Source: Bacillota bacterium (GTDB taxonomy: Bacteria > Bacillota > Dethiobacteria > DTU022 > UBA8154). From it: a stretch of 40,794 nt of DNA. The notes beneath the pieces were generated by a model, which worked only from the letters and a program-made list of their open reading frames with translations, had not been told where the DNA came from and did no database searches. The translations under genes and the position numbers were made by a program. The stretch spans positions 1-40,794 of the forward strand of contig DUNV01000106.1 in assembly GCA_012839215.1 (NCBI GenBank), in the 5' to 3' direction. This document shows, in pieces, positions 15,707 through 25,420 of this stretch (position 1 is the stretch's first letter; each line of letters begins with the position of its first letter).

Positions 15707-16927
15707 ATGAAGTTGGGTATTGTTGTTTTAAAGTTTGGTGGCACCTCAGTTTCAACTCCTGAAAAAAGGGCGATGATCGTCCGCAGGGTTGCCGAAACAA
15801 GGGAAAATGGATACCAGGTAGCGGTCGTAGTTTCAGCGATGGGGAGAAATGGGGATCCCTATTCCACGGATACCCTCAAATCGCTTGTTCTAGAGGAGCA
15901 CCCCGGCGTTACCCCGCGGGAACTGGATCTGATCATGTCCTGCGGCGAAATAATTTCTGCCGCGGTGCTGGCAGCAACTTTGACAAACAAGGGGATTGTC
16001 TCCCGCGCCCTGACAGGGCCACAGGCCGGCTTTCTGACAGATGGTTCCTTCAGTGAGGCAGAGGTTGTGGACTGTCAGCCGGAAAAGGTCTTTGATTCAC
16101 TAAACAGGGGCGAGGTGCCGGTCATCACTGGTTTCCAGGGGGCAGACAGTACGGGAGAAATTAATACGTTGGGCAGGGGAGGCAGCGATACCTCTGCCGT
16201 TATTTTGGGGGCAGCATTAAAGGCGGAAATGGTGGAAATATATACAGATGTTTCCGGAATTATGACAGCTGATCCCGTCGTATTGAAAGAAGCCAAAGTT
16301 ATTGAACAGATCACCTATGGCGAGGTATGCCAACTGGCTTACGAGGGGGCCAAGGTAATTCACCCCCGGGCCGTGGAAGTGGCCATGCGCAATAATATTA
16401 CAGTGATCGTCAGAGGACATGATGGCAGCACTCCGGGGACAGTTATTACCGGGGAGGCAGCCCTCAAAGACGGCAGTTTTAGCACCCGGGGGCGCCGGGC
16501 TGTGACCGGTATTGCCCACAGCGTGGATCTGGCCCAGTTCTTGATCGAATTTGCTGATCCGGATTCTGAAAGGGAGCAAAAGGTTTTTCAACGGATTGGG
16601 GAGGCGAATATAAACATTGACCTGATCAGTGTTTTTCCCGACGTTAAGGCCTTTACGGTGAGGGAAGAAGACTGTGCCGGGGTTGAAGAAATCTTGCGCT
16701 CGCTTGATCTTAGCTATAGGCTTGAAAAAGGGTGTGCCAAGGTTTCTGTTGTCGGTGTGGGAATGCATAGCATCCCCGGGGTTATGGCCAGGGTCGTGCA
16801 AGCTTTGAACCAGCAAAATGTTAAAATTTTGCAATCGGGAGATTCAAATATTACCATCTCACTTCTGATTAAAAAGGAAGATCTTTTACCTGCTGTCAAG
16901 GTGTTGCACAGTACATTTAATTTATGA
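15707..16927 (+). CDS. Aspartate kinase (monofunctional, C-terminal ACT region)
   Basis: VVLKFGGTSVSTPEKR…VVVSAMGRNGDPYSTDTL…GRGGSDTSAVILGAAL…EIYTDVSGIMTADP. Confidence 0.95.
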   Translation: MKLGIVVLKFGGTSVSTPEKRAMIVRRVAETRENGYQVAVVVSAMGRNGDPYSTDTLKSLVLEEHPGVTPRELDLIMSCGEIISAAVLAATLTNKGIVSRALTGPQAGFLTDGSFSEAEVVDCQPEKVFDSLNRGEVPVITGFQGADSTGEINTLGRGGSDTSAVILGAALKAEMVEIYTDVSGIMTADPVVLKEAKVIEQITYGEVCQLAYEGAKVIHPRAVEVAMRNNITVIVRGHDGSTPGTVITGEAALKDGSFSTRGRRAVTGIAHSVDLAQFLIEFADPDSEREQKVFQRIGEANINIDLISVFPDVKAFTVREEDCAGVEEILRSLDLSYRLEKGCAKVSVVGVGMHSIPGVMARVVQALNQQNVKILQSGDSNITISLLIKKEDLLPAVKVLHSTFNL

Positions 16928-17006
16928 TACTACGGCAAGGGGTATATACTGCGGTATAATGCGAAAATGCCTTGCAGGTAGTATTTGCGCAGCAGCCTAA
17001 TTGTAG

Positions 17007-17044
17007 AAGCCGTGTCCTAAAAAAGGGGGGCGGCTTTTTTTTTA
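17007..17044 (+). terminator. Intrinsic terminator after aspartate kinase
   Basis: AAGCCG…CGGCTT stem followed by a T-run. Confidence 0.75.
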
Positions 17045-17092
17045 TGGATTTTTATTAGGTTTTCTATTTGCTTGGGGGGGGGAGCATCTTCG

Positions 17093-17121
17093 TTGACAGT
17101 GGCATTGGCCCGTGTTAAAAT
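17093..17121 (+). promoter_or_regulatory. Sigma-A-like promoter of the hisA-hisF-hisI group
   Basis: TTGACA (17093-17098), 17 nt, TAAAAT (17116-17121). Confidence 0.75.
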
Positions 17122-17189
17122 ACATCCATCTTTGGTAGGCAATACAATCATTTTTACGGGCTACTTATTTCTTGGAAGGAAGGTATTTA

Positions 17190-17915
17190 ATGGATATTAT
17201 TCCGGCAATTGATCTGCATGGGGGCAAGTGTGTTCGCTTGTTAAGAGGCGAAAGATCCAAAGAAACAGTTTACAGCGACAATCCTGCTGAGATGGCAAGG
17301 AAATGGCAATCACTGGGGGCTGCGCGCTTACACATGGTTGATTTGGATGGTGCTTTTGCCGGGAAGCGGGTAAATGCCGCGGCCATAAGCGATGTCGTTT
17401 CGGCACTTAGCATTCCCGTGCAGCTCGGCGGGGGTATCCGCGACAGGGAAATCGCGCAAAGTACCCTTGATCTTGGTGTTTCGAAAATTATTTTGGGCAC
17501 GGCAGCAATTCGTAAACCTGAGCTAATCCGTGAACTGGTGGAAGCATTTGGCAAGCGTATTCTCGTGGGGATCGATGCCCGGGAGGGGATGGTTGCCGTC
17601 GAGGGCTGGATGGAGTCTTCCACCAGCAGGGCAGTTGATCTGGCGTTGCAAATGCAAGAGTTTGGTGTTTCCGAAATTATCTATACGGATATTGCCCGGG
17701 ATGGGACACTGGAGGGCCCGAACCTTACTGCCCTCCAGGAAATGGCCGGGTTTCTTTCCATACCGTTAATCGCCTCCGGAGGGGTTTCTTCCCTGGATGA
17801 TCTTAAGCGTCTCAGGGAGTTGGAGCATCTGGGGATTAGCGGTGTTATTGTAGGACAGGCCCTTTATACCGGGAAGTTTGGCCTGGAAGAAGCCATTGAG
17901 GTTATAAAAGGTTAG
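17190..17915 (+). CDS. hisA: ProFAR isomerase (HisA)
   Basis: MDIIPAIDLHGGKCVRLLRGERS…QLGGGIRD…IASGGVSSLDDL; followed by hisF. Confidence 0.95.
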   Translation: MDIIPAIDLHGGKCVRLLRGERSKETVYSDNPAEMARKWQSLGAARLHMVDLDGAFAGKRVNAAAISDVVSALSIPVQLGGGIRDREIAQSTLDLGVSKIILGTAAIRKPELIRELVEAFGKRILVGIDAREGMVAVEGWMESSTSRAVDLALQMQEFGVSEIIYTDIARDGTLEGPNLTALQEMAGFLSIPLIASGGVSSLDDLKRLRELEHLGISGVIVGQALYTGKFGLEEAIEVIKG

Positions 17916-17926
17916 GGGGGGCCTCT

Positions 17927-18688
17927 GTGCCAAAAAGGATTATTCCCTGTCTGGATATAAAAGAGGGCAGGGTAGTAAAAGGGGTACAGTTTGCCAATCT
18001 CAAGGATGCCGGGGATCCAGTTGAACTTGCTGTTTTTTACGATCGGGCCGGCGCCGATGAATTGGTTCTTTTGGATGTTGCGGCCACGCCTGCGGGAAGG
18101 GAAACTATGATCCGGATGTTGGGTAAGGTTGCCGAAAAGGTTTCCATTCCCTTAACTGTCGGCGGGGGAGTTGGCACGGCGGAAGATATGCGTACTTTTC
18201 TGGAGGCCGGCGCTGATAAGGTCTCCCTGGCAACTGCTGCTGTGAGGGATCCCGCTCTGGTTGTGGAAGGTGCCCGTTTGTTTGGCAGCTCAAGCATCGT
18301 CGTGGCGGTCGATGCCTGTTGGGTTGAAGATAAGTGTGATTGGGAAGTTTATATTCAGGGGGGTAAAAAAGCCACCGGGCTGCCAGCCCTGGATTGGATC
18401 CCCCATATCGAGAGGCTGGGTGCCGGGGAAATATTGCTGACCAGCATGAATGCGGATGGAGGGAGGGGGGGGTTTGATATTCCCCTTTACGAGGCAGTAA
18501 CCGAAAGGGTGAATATTCCTGTGATTGCCTCCGGGGGAGCGGGCACGATGGAGCATTTTGCCAGGGTGTTTATGGAGGGCAGGGTGGATGCCGCTCTGGC
18601 GGCCTCTGTTTTTCATTATAGACATCTGGAAATTAGCGAACTCAAAAAATACCTGCAACAGCAGGGCGTGGAGGTGCGGATGGGCTAA
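17927..18688 (+). CDS. hisF: Imidazole glycerol phosphate synthase subunit HisF
   Basis: [32 protein letters not shown]…LTVGGGVGT…[18 protein letters not shown] start. Confidence 0.97.
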   Translation: MPKRIIPCLDIKEGRVVKGVQFANLKDAGDPVELAVFYDRAGADELVLLDVAATPAGRETMIRMLGKVAEKVSIPLTVGGGVGTAEDMRTFLEAGADKVSLATAAVRDPALVVEGARLFGSSSIVVAVDACWVEDKCDWEVYIQGGKKATGLPALDWIPHIERLGAGEILLTSMNADGGRGGFDIPLYEAVTERVNIPVIASGGAGTMEHFARVFMEGRVDAALAASVFHYRHLEISELKKYLQQQGVEVRMG

Positions 18689-19029
18689 TGCCGCAGGAAA
18701 ATTTATCTGATATGCTTAAATTTAACCAGCAGGGCCTTATTCCTGCTATCGTTCAAGATTATGAGGATGGGCAGGTCCTCATGCTGGCCTATATGAACAA
18801 AGAATCATTTCAAAAAACCTTGGAAACAGGACTGACCTGGTTTTGGAGTCGCAGCAGGGGGAAGCTTTGGCAAAAAGGTGAAACTTCCGGGCATATACAA
18901 CGGGTTAAGGAAATTTTCTATGACTGTGATGCCGATACACTCCTAATCAAGGCTGATCAGACGGGGGCTGCCTGTCATACGGGCAACCGAAGCTGTTTTT
19001 ACCGTTCATTTTCCTTGCGCGGGGACTAG
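18688..19029 (+). CDS. hisI: Phosphoribosyl-AMP cyclohydrolase
   Basis: [39 protein letters not shown]…[27 protein letters not shown]. Confidence 0.96.
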   Translation: MPQENLSDMLKFNQQGLIPAIVQDYEDGQVLMLAYMNKESFQKTLETGLTWFWSRSRGKLWQKGETSGHIQRVKEIFYDCDADTLLIKADQTGAACHTGNRSCFYRSFSLRGD

Positions 19030-19059
19030 TCTGGAAACTTTCCCCATCGGTATATTTTC

Positions 19060-19584
19060 TTGTGGAGGCCGGTGAGAACAATAGGTAGGTGTACCGACTG
19101 GAATTATTTTACCTTGGAAATTCCCGCAGGGGTTGTTACAATTTATTATGGGGTGGAGAGTATTTGTCGGCTTTCCCTATCCTGTGGGGAGCTGCCTCCT
19201 GCTCCTGTTGGAGGACGGGAACAGGTGCAGATGCCTTGGCCCAGGCTGGTAAGGGATCTGCAGCTCTTTTTTGAGGGAAAAGGGAAGGGGATAGTTTGGA
19301 ATTATCCCCTTTTTATGCAGGGTTATACCCCGTGGACCAGGAGGGTTCTGGAGATGTCCCGAAAAATCCCCTTTGGCCAGACTTGTACCTATGGAGAACT
19401 GGCTAAAATGGTCGGATCGCCCCGGGCGGCAAGAGCAGTGGGACAGGCCCTTGGCCGCAACCGGACGCCAATTATCTTTCCCTGTCACCGGGTTATTGGC
19501 AGTAGGGGTGATCTGGTTGGTTTTGGGGAAGGCATTGGCTGGAAAAAAAAATTGCTTGAGTTGGAAAAAAGCAAACAAAGATAG
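19060..19584 (+). CDS. ogt: Methylated-DNA--[protein]-cysteine S-methyltransferase
   Basis: IPFGQTCTYGELAKMVGSPRAARAVGQALGRNRTPIIFPCHRVIGSRGDLVGFGEG; PCHRV active site. Confidence 0.92.
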   Translation: MWRPVRTIGRCTDWNYFTLEIPAGVVTIYYGVESICRLSLSCGELPPAPVGGREQVQMPWPRLVRDLQLFFEGKGKGIVWNYPLFMQGYTPWTRRVLEMSRKIPFGQTCTYGELAKMVGSPRAARAVGQALGRNRTPIIFPCHRVIGSRGDLVGFGEGIGWKKKLLELEKSKQR

Positions 19585-19721
19585 CGGGAAATATTAATGG
19601 AAAGGGTTGCGCCATGCAACCCTGGCACACTACTGCAAAAAATGTGTTCTGCTGCCCTGGTTTTTTCCCTGCAACGGGTGCTATGCAGCTGGACCAATTG
19701 ATGAGGTGCCGGAGTAGAAAA

Positions 19722-20468
19722 ATGGAAAAAAAACTTCTCACCCTCGATGATGTTCAAAATAATCCCATGGTCACGGCCTTTATACGCCGGGCCAATGAAA
19801 ACCTGAGGGCGATAGGTTTCACAGAACATGGTTTTCGCCATGCGGATTTTGTAGCCCATACTGCCTATCGCATTTTATCTGAAATGGGCTACCCGGAAAG
19901 GGAGGCGGAACTGGCAGCTATTGCTGGCCTTCTGCATGATATCGGGAACATGGTCGATCGAAGCCACCATTTTTATTCGGGGGCGATGATTGCCATCATG
20001 CTTTTAAAGGATATGGGTATGGATGGGGCTGAAATTGCCGAAATTGCTGCGGCGATTGGTAATCACGATGAAATTAACGGCAATCCGGTCAGCAATATTT
20101 CATCGGCTATTATTCTGGCGGATAAGGCCGATGTCCATCGGACCAGGGTTCGGAATCGTAACTTTTGCAATTTTGATATTCATGATCGGGTCAATTATGC
20201 AGTGGTGAATGCCTCTCTTGAACTGGAACCCGGCAAACAGATGGATTATACTAGTTACAGGAGGACTGCCGATGTCATTGATGATACAAATTTGTATACA
20301 GAGCCCTCAGAAAGGATGATCACGCTAAAGTTAAAAATTGATACAGGCATTAGTCAGGTAATGGAGTACTTCGAGATATTTTTATCCCGCATGGTTTTAT
20401 GCCGACGTGCCGCGGCTTTTCTTTCGTCACGATTTGCGCTTGTTATTAATGATGTGCAATTGATGTAA
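19722..20468 (+). CDS. HD-domain phosphohydrolase-like protein
   Basis: HADFVAHTAYRIL…AGLLHDIGNMVDRSHHF…IGNHDE…ADKADVHRTR; start set at MEKKLLTLDD. Confidence 0.8.
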   Translation: MEKKLLTLDDVQNNPMVTAFIRRANENLRAIGFTEHGFRHADFVAHTAYRILSEMGYPEREAELAAIAGLLHDIGNMVDRSHHFYSGAMIAIMLLKDMGMDGAEIAEIAAAIGNHDEINGNPVSNISSAIILADKADVHRTRVRNRNFCNFDIHDRVNYAVVNASLELEPGKQMDYTSYRRTADVIDDTNLYTEPSERMITLKLKIDTGISQVMEYFEIFLSRMVLCRRAAAFLSSRFALVINDVQLM

Positions 20469-20495
20469 GGTTGGAAAGTGAGGAGGAGGATTTGT

Positions 20496-21746
20496 TTGCA
20501 TACAAAGAAAAAGGGTTTACGAGGAGGTCCGCTGCTTTTTGTTTTAATTTCACTTATTTTGATTGCCGTTTCCGGGTTTGTTCTCCTTAACTGGGAGGGA
20601 TATATGCAAAAAGGCTTGGATCTTGAGGGTGGGGTTTATGTCCTCCTCGAAGCAAAATCCCTAGGCGATGCGGAAGAAAATTCTGATGCCCTGCAAAGGG
20701 CGATGACCATTATCAGCAGCAGGGTGGATGAATTGGGGCTTGTGGAACCCGTGATCCAGCGCGAAGGGGAGAGGCGTATCCGTATTGAGCTTCCCGGGAT
20801 CGAAGATCAGGCCCAGGCGATGGAGATCATTGGCCGGACAGCCCAACTGACCTTTGTGAGCCCGGAGGGCGAGCTACTGCTCACCGGGGCGGATCTAAAA
20901 AAGGCATATTTTTCCCGTGGGCAGTACGGTGAACCCATCGTTGCCTTGGAATTTGGCGAGGAGGGCACACAAAAATTTGCCGAGGCAACGGAGAAACATT
21001 TACACCAGCCCATCGCAATTTTTCTGGATGAGGACCTGGTTTCCGCCCCTACCGTCCAGAACGTGATCGAAAATGGGCATGCCATGATCACCGGTATTCC
21101 TACCGCTGAGGAAGCGAGCAATATTGCCCTCCTGCTGCGCTCCGGGGCCCTACCGGTGGAACTGAATGAACTGGAAACCCGCTCAGTCGGTCCCCTGCTT
21201 GGGGAAAATGCTTTTAAACTGAGTTTTTCTGCCGGGGTTGTAGGGTTATCCCTGGTAGTCCTTTATATGCTTTTTTCCTATGCTTTTGCCGGGCTTATTT
21301 CCGTTATCAGCCTGACGGTTTATCTGGCGCTTGTTTTTGCCATTCTGTTCTGGTTTGGAGCGACGATGACCTTGCCAGGAATTGCCGGACTAATCCTTTC
21401 CATCGGTATGGCTGTGGATGCCAATATCATTGTTTTTGAGCGAATCAAAGAGGAACTGCGCAGGGGTAGGACAACGCTGACGGCCATCAACGCCGGTTTT
21501 GAAAAAGCCTTTAGGGCGATCATTGATTCAAATGTAACGACAATTATTGCCGGTGTGGTGTTGTTCATCGTTGCCAGCGGGTCTATCCGCGGTTTTGCCA
21601 TCGTTCTACTGGTCGGTATCCTGGCAAGCCTTTTTACCGCTTTCTTTTTGACGCGTTTCCTTCTACGGCTGGCGGCCCGCTCACAAATGATCAAAACGCC
21701 CCGTTACCTGGGATTAAAGGAGGTAACCCTCAGTGACAAGGTTTAA
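20496..21746 (+). CDS. secD: Protein translocase subunit SecD (probable TTG start)
   Basis: KGLDLEGGVYVLLEAK…GRTAQLTFV…SIGMAVDANIIVFERIKEELRRG; GGAGGAGG SD. Confidence 0.95.
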   Translation: MHTKKKGLRGGPLLFVLISLILIAVSGFVLLNWEGYMQKGLDLEGGVYVLLEAKSLGDAEENSDALQRAMTIISSRVDELGLVEPVIQREGERRIRIELPGIEDQAQAMEIIGRTAQLTFVSPEGELLLTGADLKKAYFSRGQYGEPIVALEFGEEGTQKFAEATEKHLHQPIAIFLDEDLVSAPTVQNVIENGHAMITGIPTAEEASNIALLLRSGALPVELNELETRSVGPLLGENAFKLSFSAGVVGLSLVVLYMLFSYAFAGLISVISLTVYLALVFAILFWFGATMTLPGIAGLILSIGMAVDANIIVFERIKEELRRGRTTLTAINAGFEKAFRAIIDSNVTTIIAGVVLFIVASGSIRGFAIVLLVGILASLFTAFFLTRFLLRLAARSQMIKTPRYLGLKEVTLSDKV

Positions 21747-22653
21747 TATTCCTTTTATCAAGTATTTCCGCTATGCAATTATTATTTCATTTGTGATTAT
21801 CCTTGCTGGGATTATTGCCCTTTTTTCCAATGGCCTCAACCGGGGTATTGATTTTACCGGGGGCACCATCTTGCATCTTAGGCTGGGGGAGGGCTACCAG
21901 ATGAATGAGGTAAGGAATGTGCTGGCACCCTATGATCTCTCCGGTGTACCCCTGCAAAGAGCTGGGGGCGATCAGATCAGTGGAAACGAAGTAATTATTA
22001 AGGCCCCCCACTTGGAAGAGCCCATCCGGCAGGAAATTATTACTTCCTTTATGGAAAAATGGCCGGAGATGACCACGGAGGATATTTTGCGGGTGGACAA
22101 TGTCGGAGCGGTGATCGGTGGAGAGTTAACGAGAGAAGCCTTTCTGGCATTGTTTATTGCCGCCATCGGGATGATCATTTATATTACGCTGCGTTTTGAA
22201 TTCAAATTTTCCCTGGCAGCAATCCTGGCCCTACTGCACGATGCCTTTGTCATCATCGCCATTTTTTCCATTTTCAGGGTGGAAATCAACAGCCCTTTTA
22301 TAGCCGCGGTGTTGACAATTATCGGCTATTCGATCAACGATACGATCATCATTTTTGATCGCATCCGGGAAAATATGAAAATCAGGCGGCAAAAACCTAT
22401 CGAAGAGGTAGTTAACGAAAGTATCAATGAAACGCTGACCAGGACGATCGGAACTTCCGTGACGACCCTTCTCGTTTTAATTTCCCTCTTTGTTGCCTTT
22501 AATTATTTTGTTGGCGGTATGGATCTAAAGGCCTTTTCCCTTGCCCTCTTGATCGGTGTCATCAGCGGGACGTATTCATCTATCTTTATTGCCGGGCCCC
22601 TCTGGGCTTTCTGGCGCAGTAGGGGAATGAAAAGGGAAAAAACGCCGGCCTGA
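21733..22653 (+). CDS. secF: Protein translocase subunit SecF
   Basis: NRGIDFTGGTILHLRL…TIIGYSINDTIIIFDRIREN…NESINETLTRTIGTSVTTLL. Confidence 0.96.
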   Translation: MTRFNIPFIKYFRYAIIISFVIILAGIIALFSNGLNRGIDFTGGTILHLRLGEGYQMNEVRNVLAPYDLSGVPLQRAGGDQISGNEVIIKAPHLEEPIRQEIITSFMEKWPEMTTEDILRVDNVGAVIGGELTREAFLALFIAAIGMIIYITLRFEFKFSLAAILALLHDAFVIIAIFSIFRVEINSPFIAAVLTIIGYSINDTIIIFDRIRENMKIRRQKPIEEVVNESINETLTRTIGTSVTTLLVLISLFVAFNYFVGGMDLKAFSLALLIGVISGTYSSIFIAGPLWAFWRSRGMKREKTPA

Positions 22654-22817
22654 TCCCGGACCGTGATGGGTTGGAGGTTGGAAGAAAAATAAGCCCCCCT
22701 TCCATGGCGGAGCCAATATTCATTGCTGCAAAAGAAGGAAATATCTTCTTATGTGACGAATTACTGCCTTGCGCAGGTAATAATGAAGAAGAGCGGGACT
22801 ATTTTCAGGTACAGGCT

Positions 22818-22855
22818 GAACAGTCCGGGCAAGCGTTGGCCGATACGGACTGTTC
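22818..22855. other. Stable intergenic hairpin between secF and recJ
   Basis: GAACAGTCCG (22818-22827) / CGGACTGTTC (22846-22855), no T-run on either strand. Confidence 0.7.
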
Positions 22856-22884
22856 CCCGATGATCACACAACAAGTCGAAGGTA

Positions 22885-25407
22885 TTGAATAAAATAAAAT
22901 TTAGGAAACAAGAAACGGACAGATCAGCATTGAGGAGAGCCGGGCAGGCAGGATCAGTTATTCGAAAAGAATGGTGTTTATATCCCCAGGATGCCGAAAA
23001 AAGGGCTTTCCTGGCCAGTAAGCTTAGTATACCCGAACCAATAGCCCAGATATTGATCAACAGGGGAATTACCAGCGCGGAGGAAGGGGAACTTTTCCTA
23101 GATCCCTCCTTGGCGCGGCTTTATTCCCCTTTTTGCATGAAGGATATGGATCAGGCCATCACGATTATTTGTCGGGCGCTTGAAGGCGGCAAAAAAATAG
23201 CTGTTTATGGGGATTATGATGCGGATGGGATCACCGCAACAGCACTGCTGGTTTCCCTACTTCAGGATTTGGGTGGAGATATTATATATTTTCTTCCTAG
23301 CCGTTATGCCGAAGGATATGGTCTTAACCGGGCGGCCCTGGAAAAACTAAAAGACCAGGGAGTTTCACTGATTATTACTGTCGATTGTGGCATCACCTCA
23401 GTTGAGGAAGTATTCTTTGCCAGGCAAATGGGAATGGGTATAATTGTAACCGATCACCATCAACCACCAGTGCTATTGCCGGAGGCGGATGCTGTTATCA
23501 ATCCCCTAAGGGCTGATTGCCCATACCCCTTTAAGGCGCTTTGCGGCGCGGGAATAGCCTATAAGTTGGGTGAGGCACTACTCAGGCAAACCACCCGGGA
23601 TTGGGAAAATAAAAGGGAAGAATATTTGGATCTGGCGGCCATTGGCACCATTGCCGATATTGTGCCACTCCTCGGTGAAAACCGCATCCTGGCCTACCAG
23701 GGCCTGCAAAAAATGAACCAGGGTCTCCGTCCAGGGCTAGGTTCACTTTGCCAGATAGCCGGGCTAGGCGATACTGAAATCACCGCCAGGCAAATCGCTT
23801 TTATGATCGCCCCCCGCCTCAACGCCCCCGGCCGGTTGGGGGAGGCATTGCCTGCTCTCAATCTGCTCTTGGAAAAGGAACCGGGGGCAGCACAAAAGCT
23901 GGCCAAGGAGCTACATAATGTCAATTTCCGGCGCCAGGAAATAGAAAAAAGTGTATTTGCCGAGGCGTGTAGTTTTATTGATAAAAAAGCATTGGATAAA
24001 AAAAAGTTTTTGCTGCTGGCCCATGAGGAATGGAATCCCGGAGTTTTAGGCATTGTTGCCGGCCGCATGGTGGAAAGGTACAACCTTCCCGCTATCCTGC
24101 TCACGCTAGAAAAAGGGATTGCCACTGGTTCGGGGAGAAGCTGTGGAGGTTTCGATATTAACGGAGCCTTAAGGAAATGTGATTCCCTGTTGTTAGAATA
24201 TGGAGGGCACAAACAAGCCTGTGGATTGAAACTGAAAAAGGAGCATTTAACCCTCCTTGACGAGGAATTAAACAAACTGGCAAACGATTTTTTCCCGCGG
24301 GAGGGGCCTGTGCAGAAGACTCATTTTGAACTGATTCTCGATCCAGAAACGATTAGCCCTCATCTCATGGAATCCCTGGAGGCCTTGGAACCATTTGGCT
24401 ACGGAAATCCCAGGCCGGTTTTTGCCGGAGAAAATTGGTCACTGGCCGGATTTAAAGGAGTCGGGCAGGCCGGGCAACATCTACAGCTCAGCATGAAAGC
24501 AAAAGATCGTCTTTTTCGGGGTATCAGCTTTAACGGCAGGGATAATTTGCCTCTTTGCAAGTTGTTTAGGAACATAAACCCTTTCTTTTCCCTTTCCTTT
24601 GATCGCTGGAGGGGAAATAATAATTTACAACTTGAAGTATATGACTTTTTTTATAACGATGAATACAGGGGAAGGGACTTTACCATCATCGATCAAAGAG
24701 GAGCAAACGAGAAAAGACGTTTCTTGGAACAACTTCTCAGTGATGGGGAGGAAACGCTGGTTTTTGTTAACACGGTCGGACGCCTCAAATCCTTGCAAAA
24801 AACTTTTTTAGGTAGTAAAGGGATAGCATTTTCGCATCAGGGGCGCTATGATAAATACAGCGGGGATGAAAAACCTTTCACAAATCTTGTACTCTATGAT
24901 CTGCCCCTTAACGGAGATAGACTGGCAGCCTTGTGCAGTTTCCTTCTTAAAAACAGGCAGGAAGATCTTTTTCTTTATCTCCTTTACGGGCCGAGAGACT
25001 ACCAGGAAAATTTAAATCTTTTACAGGCAACCATTCCTTCTTTTGGCTCCCTCGAACAGGTTCACCTTTCACTACAAGAGCTGGCCTGTGGGAAAAGCAT
25101 TTCATGGCAGGGTGCCTTCCATAAATTAAAAGAACGGCTTTCTCTCAAGGTAACGAGGCCGCTTTTCCAAAGGAGCCTGGAAATATTTCAAGAGGCTGCA
25201 TGCCTACAACTGGATAGGGAAACAATTTCTTTCCCTGAAAGGTTAGTAAAAGATTATTGCTCCTTTTTAGGGGATCTTTCTCTAACTGCTACATACCGGC
25301 GGGAAAGGGAAAAATGGGAAAAGGCTTTGGCCTGGCAGCATTTTTTTCTAGAATCCCCCGCATCGAAGATACCTTCTTTTTTAAATCTTCCCCAACAAAG
25401 GGGTTAA
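22885..25407 (+). CDS. recJ: Single-stranded-DNA-specific exonuclease RecJ
   Basis: VYGDYDADGITATALLVSLL…TVDCGITSVEE…VTDHHQPP…GSGRSCGGFDINGAL. 5' boundary approximate. Confidence 0.95.
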   Translation: MNKIKFRKQETDRSALRRAGQAGSVIRKEWCLYPQDAEKRAFLASKLSIPEPIAQILINRGITSAEEGELFLDPSLARLYSPFCMKDMDQAITIICRALEGGKKIAVYGDYDADGITATALLVSLLQDLGGDIIYFLPSRYAEGYGLNRAALEKLKDQGVSLIITVDCGITSVEEVFFARQMGMGIIVTDHHQPPVLLPEADAVINPLRADCPYPFKALCGAGIAYKLGEALLRQTTRDWENKREEYLDLAAIGTIADIVPLLGENRILAYQGLQKMNQGLRPGLGSLCQIAGLGDTEITARQIAFMIAPRLNAPGRLGEALPALNLLLEKEPGAAQKLAKELHNVNFRRQEIEKSVFAEACSFIDKKALDKKKFLLLAHEEWNPGVLGIVAGRMVERYNLPAILLTLEKGIATGSGRSCGGFDINGALRKCDSLLLEYGGHKQACGLKLKKEHLTLLDEELNKLANDFFPREGPVQKTHFELILDPETISPHLMESLEALEPFGYGNPRPVFAGENWSLAGFKGVGQAGQHLQLSMKAKDRLFRGISFNGRDNLPLCKLFRNINPFFSLSFDRWRGNNNLQLEVYDFFYNDEYRGRDFTIIDQRGANEKRRFLEQLLSDGEETLVFVNTVGRLKSLQKTFLGSKGIAFSHQGRYDKYSGDEKPFTNLVLYDLPLNGDRLAALCSFLLKNRQEDLFLYLLYGPRDYQENLNLLQATIPSFGSLEQVHLSLQELACGKSISWQGAFHKLKERLSLKVTRPLFQRSLEIFQEAACLQLDRETISFPERLVKDYCSFLGDLSLTATYRREREKWEKALAWQHFFLESPASKIPSFLNLPQQRG

Positions 25408-25420
25408 AGGAAGAAAGAAA

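Noticed and set aside
16217-16834. 205-aa minus-strand ORF opposite aspartate kinase
   Set aside because: Antisense to a clear conserved enzyme; no recognisable domain.
22671-22892. 73-aa ORF between secF and recJ
   Set aside because: Lacks recognisable domain and includes the perfect inverted repeat; not enough support for a gene.
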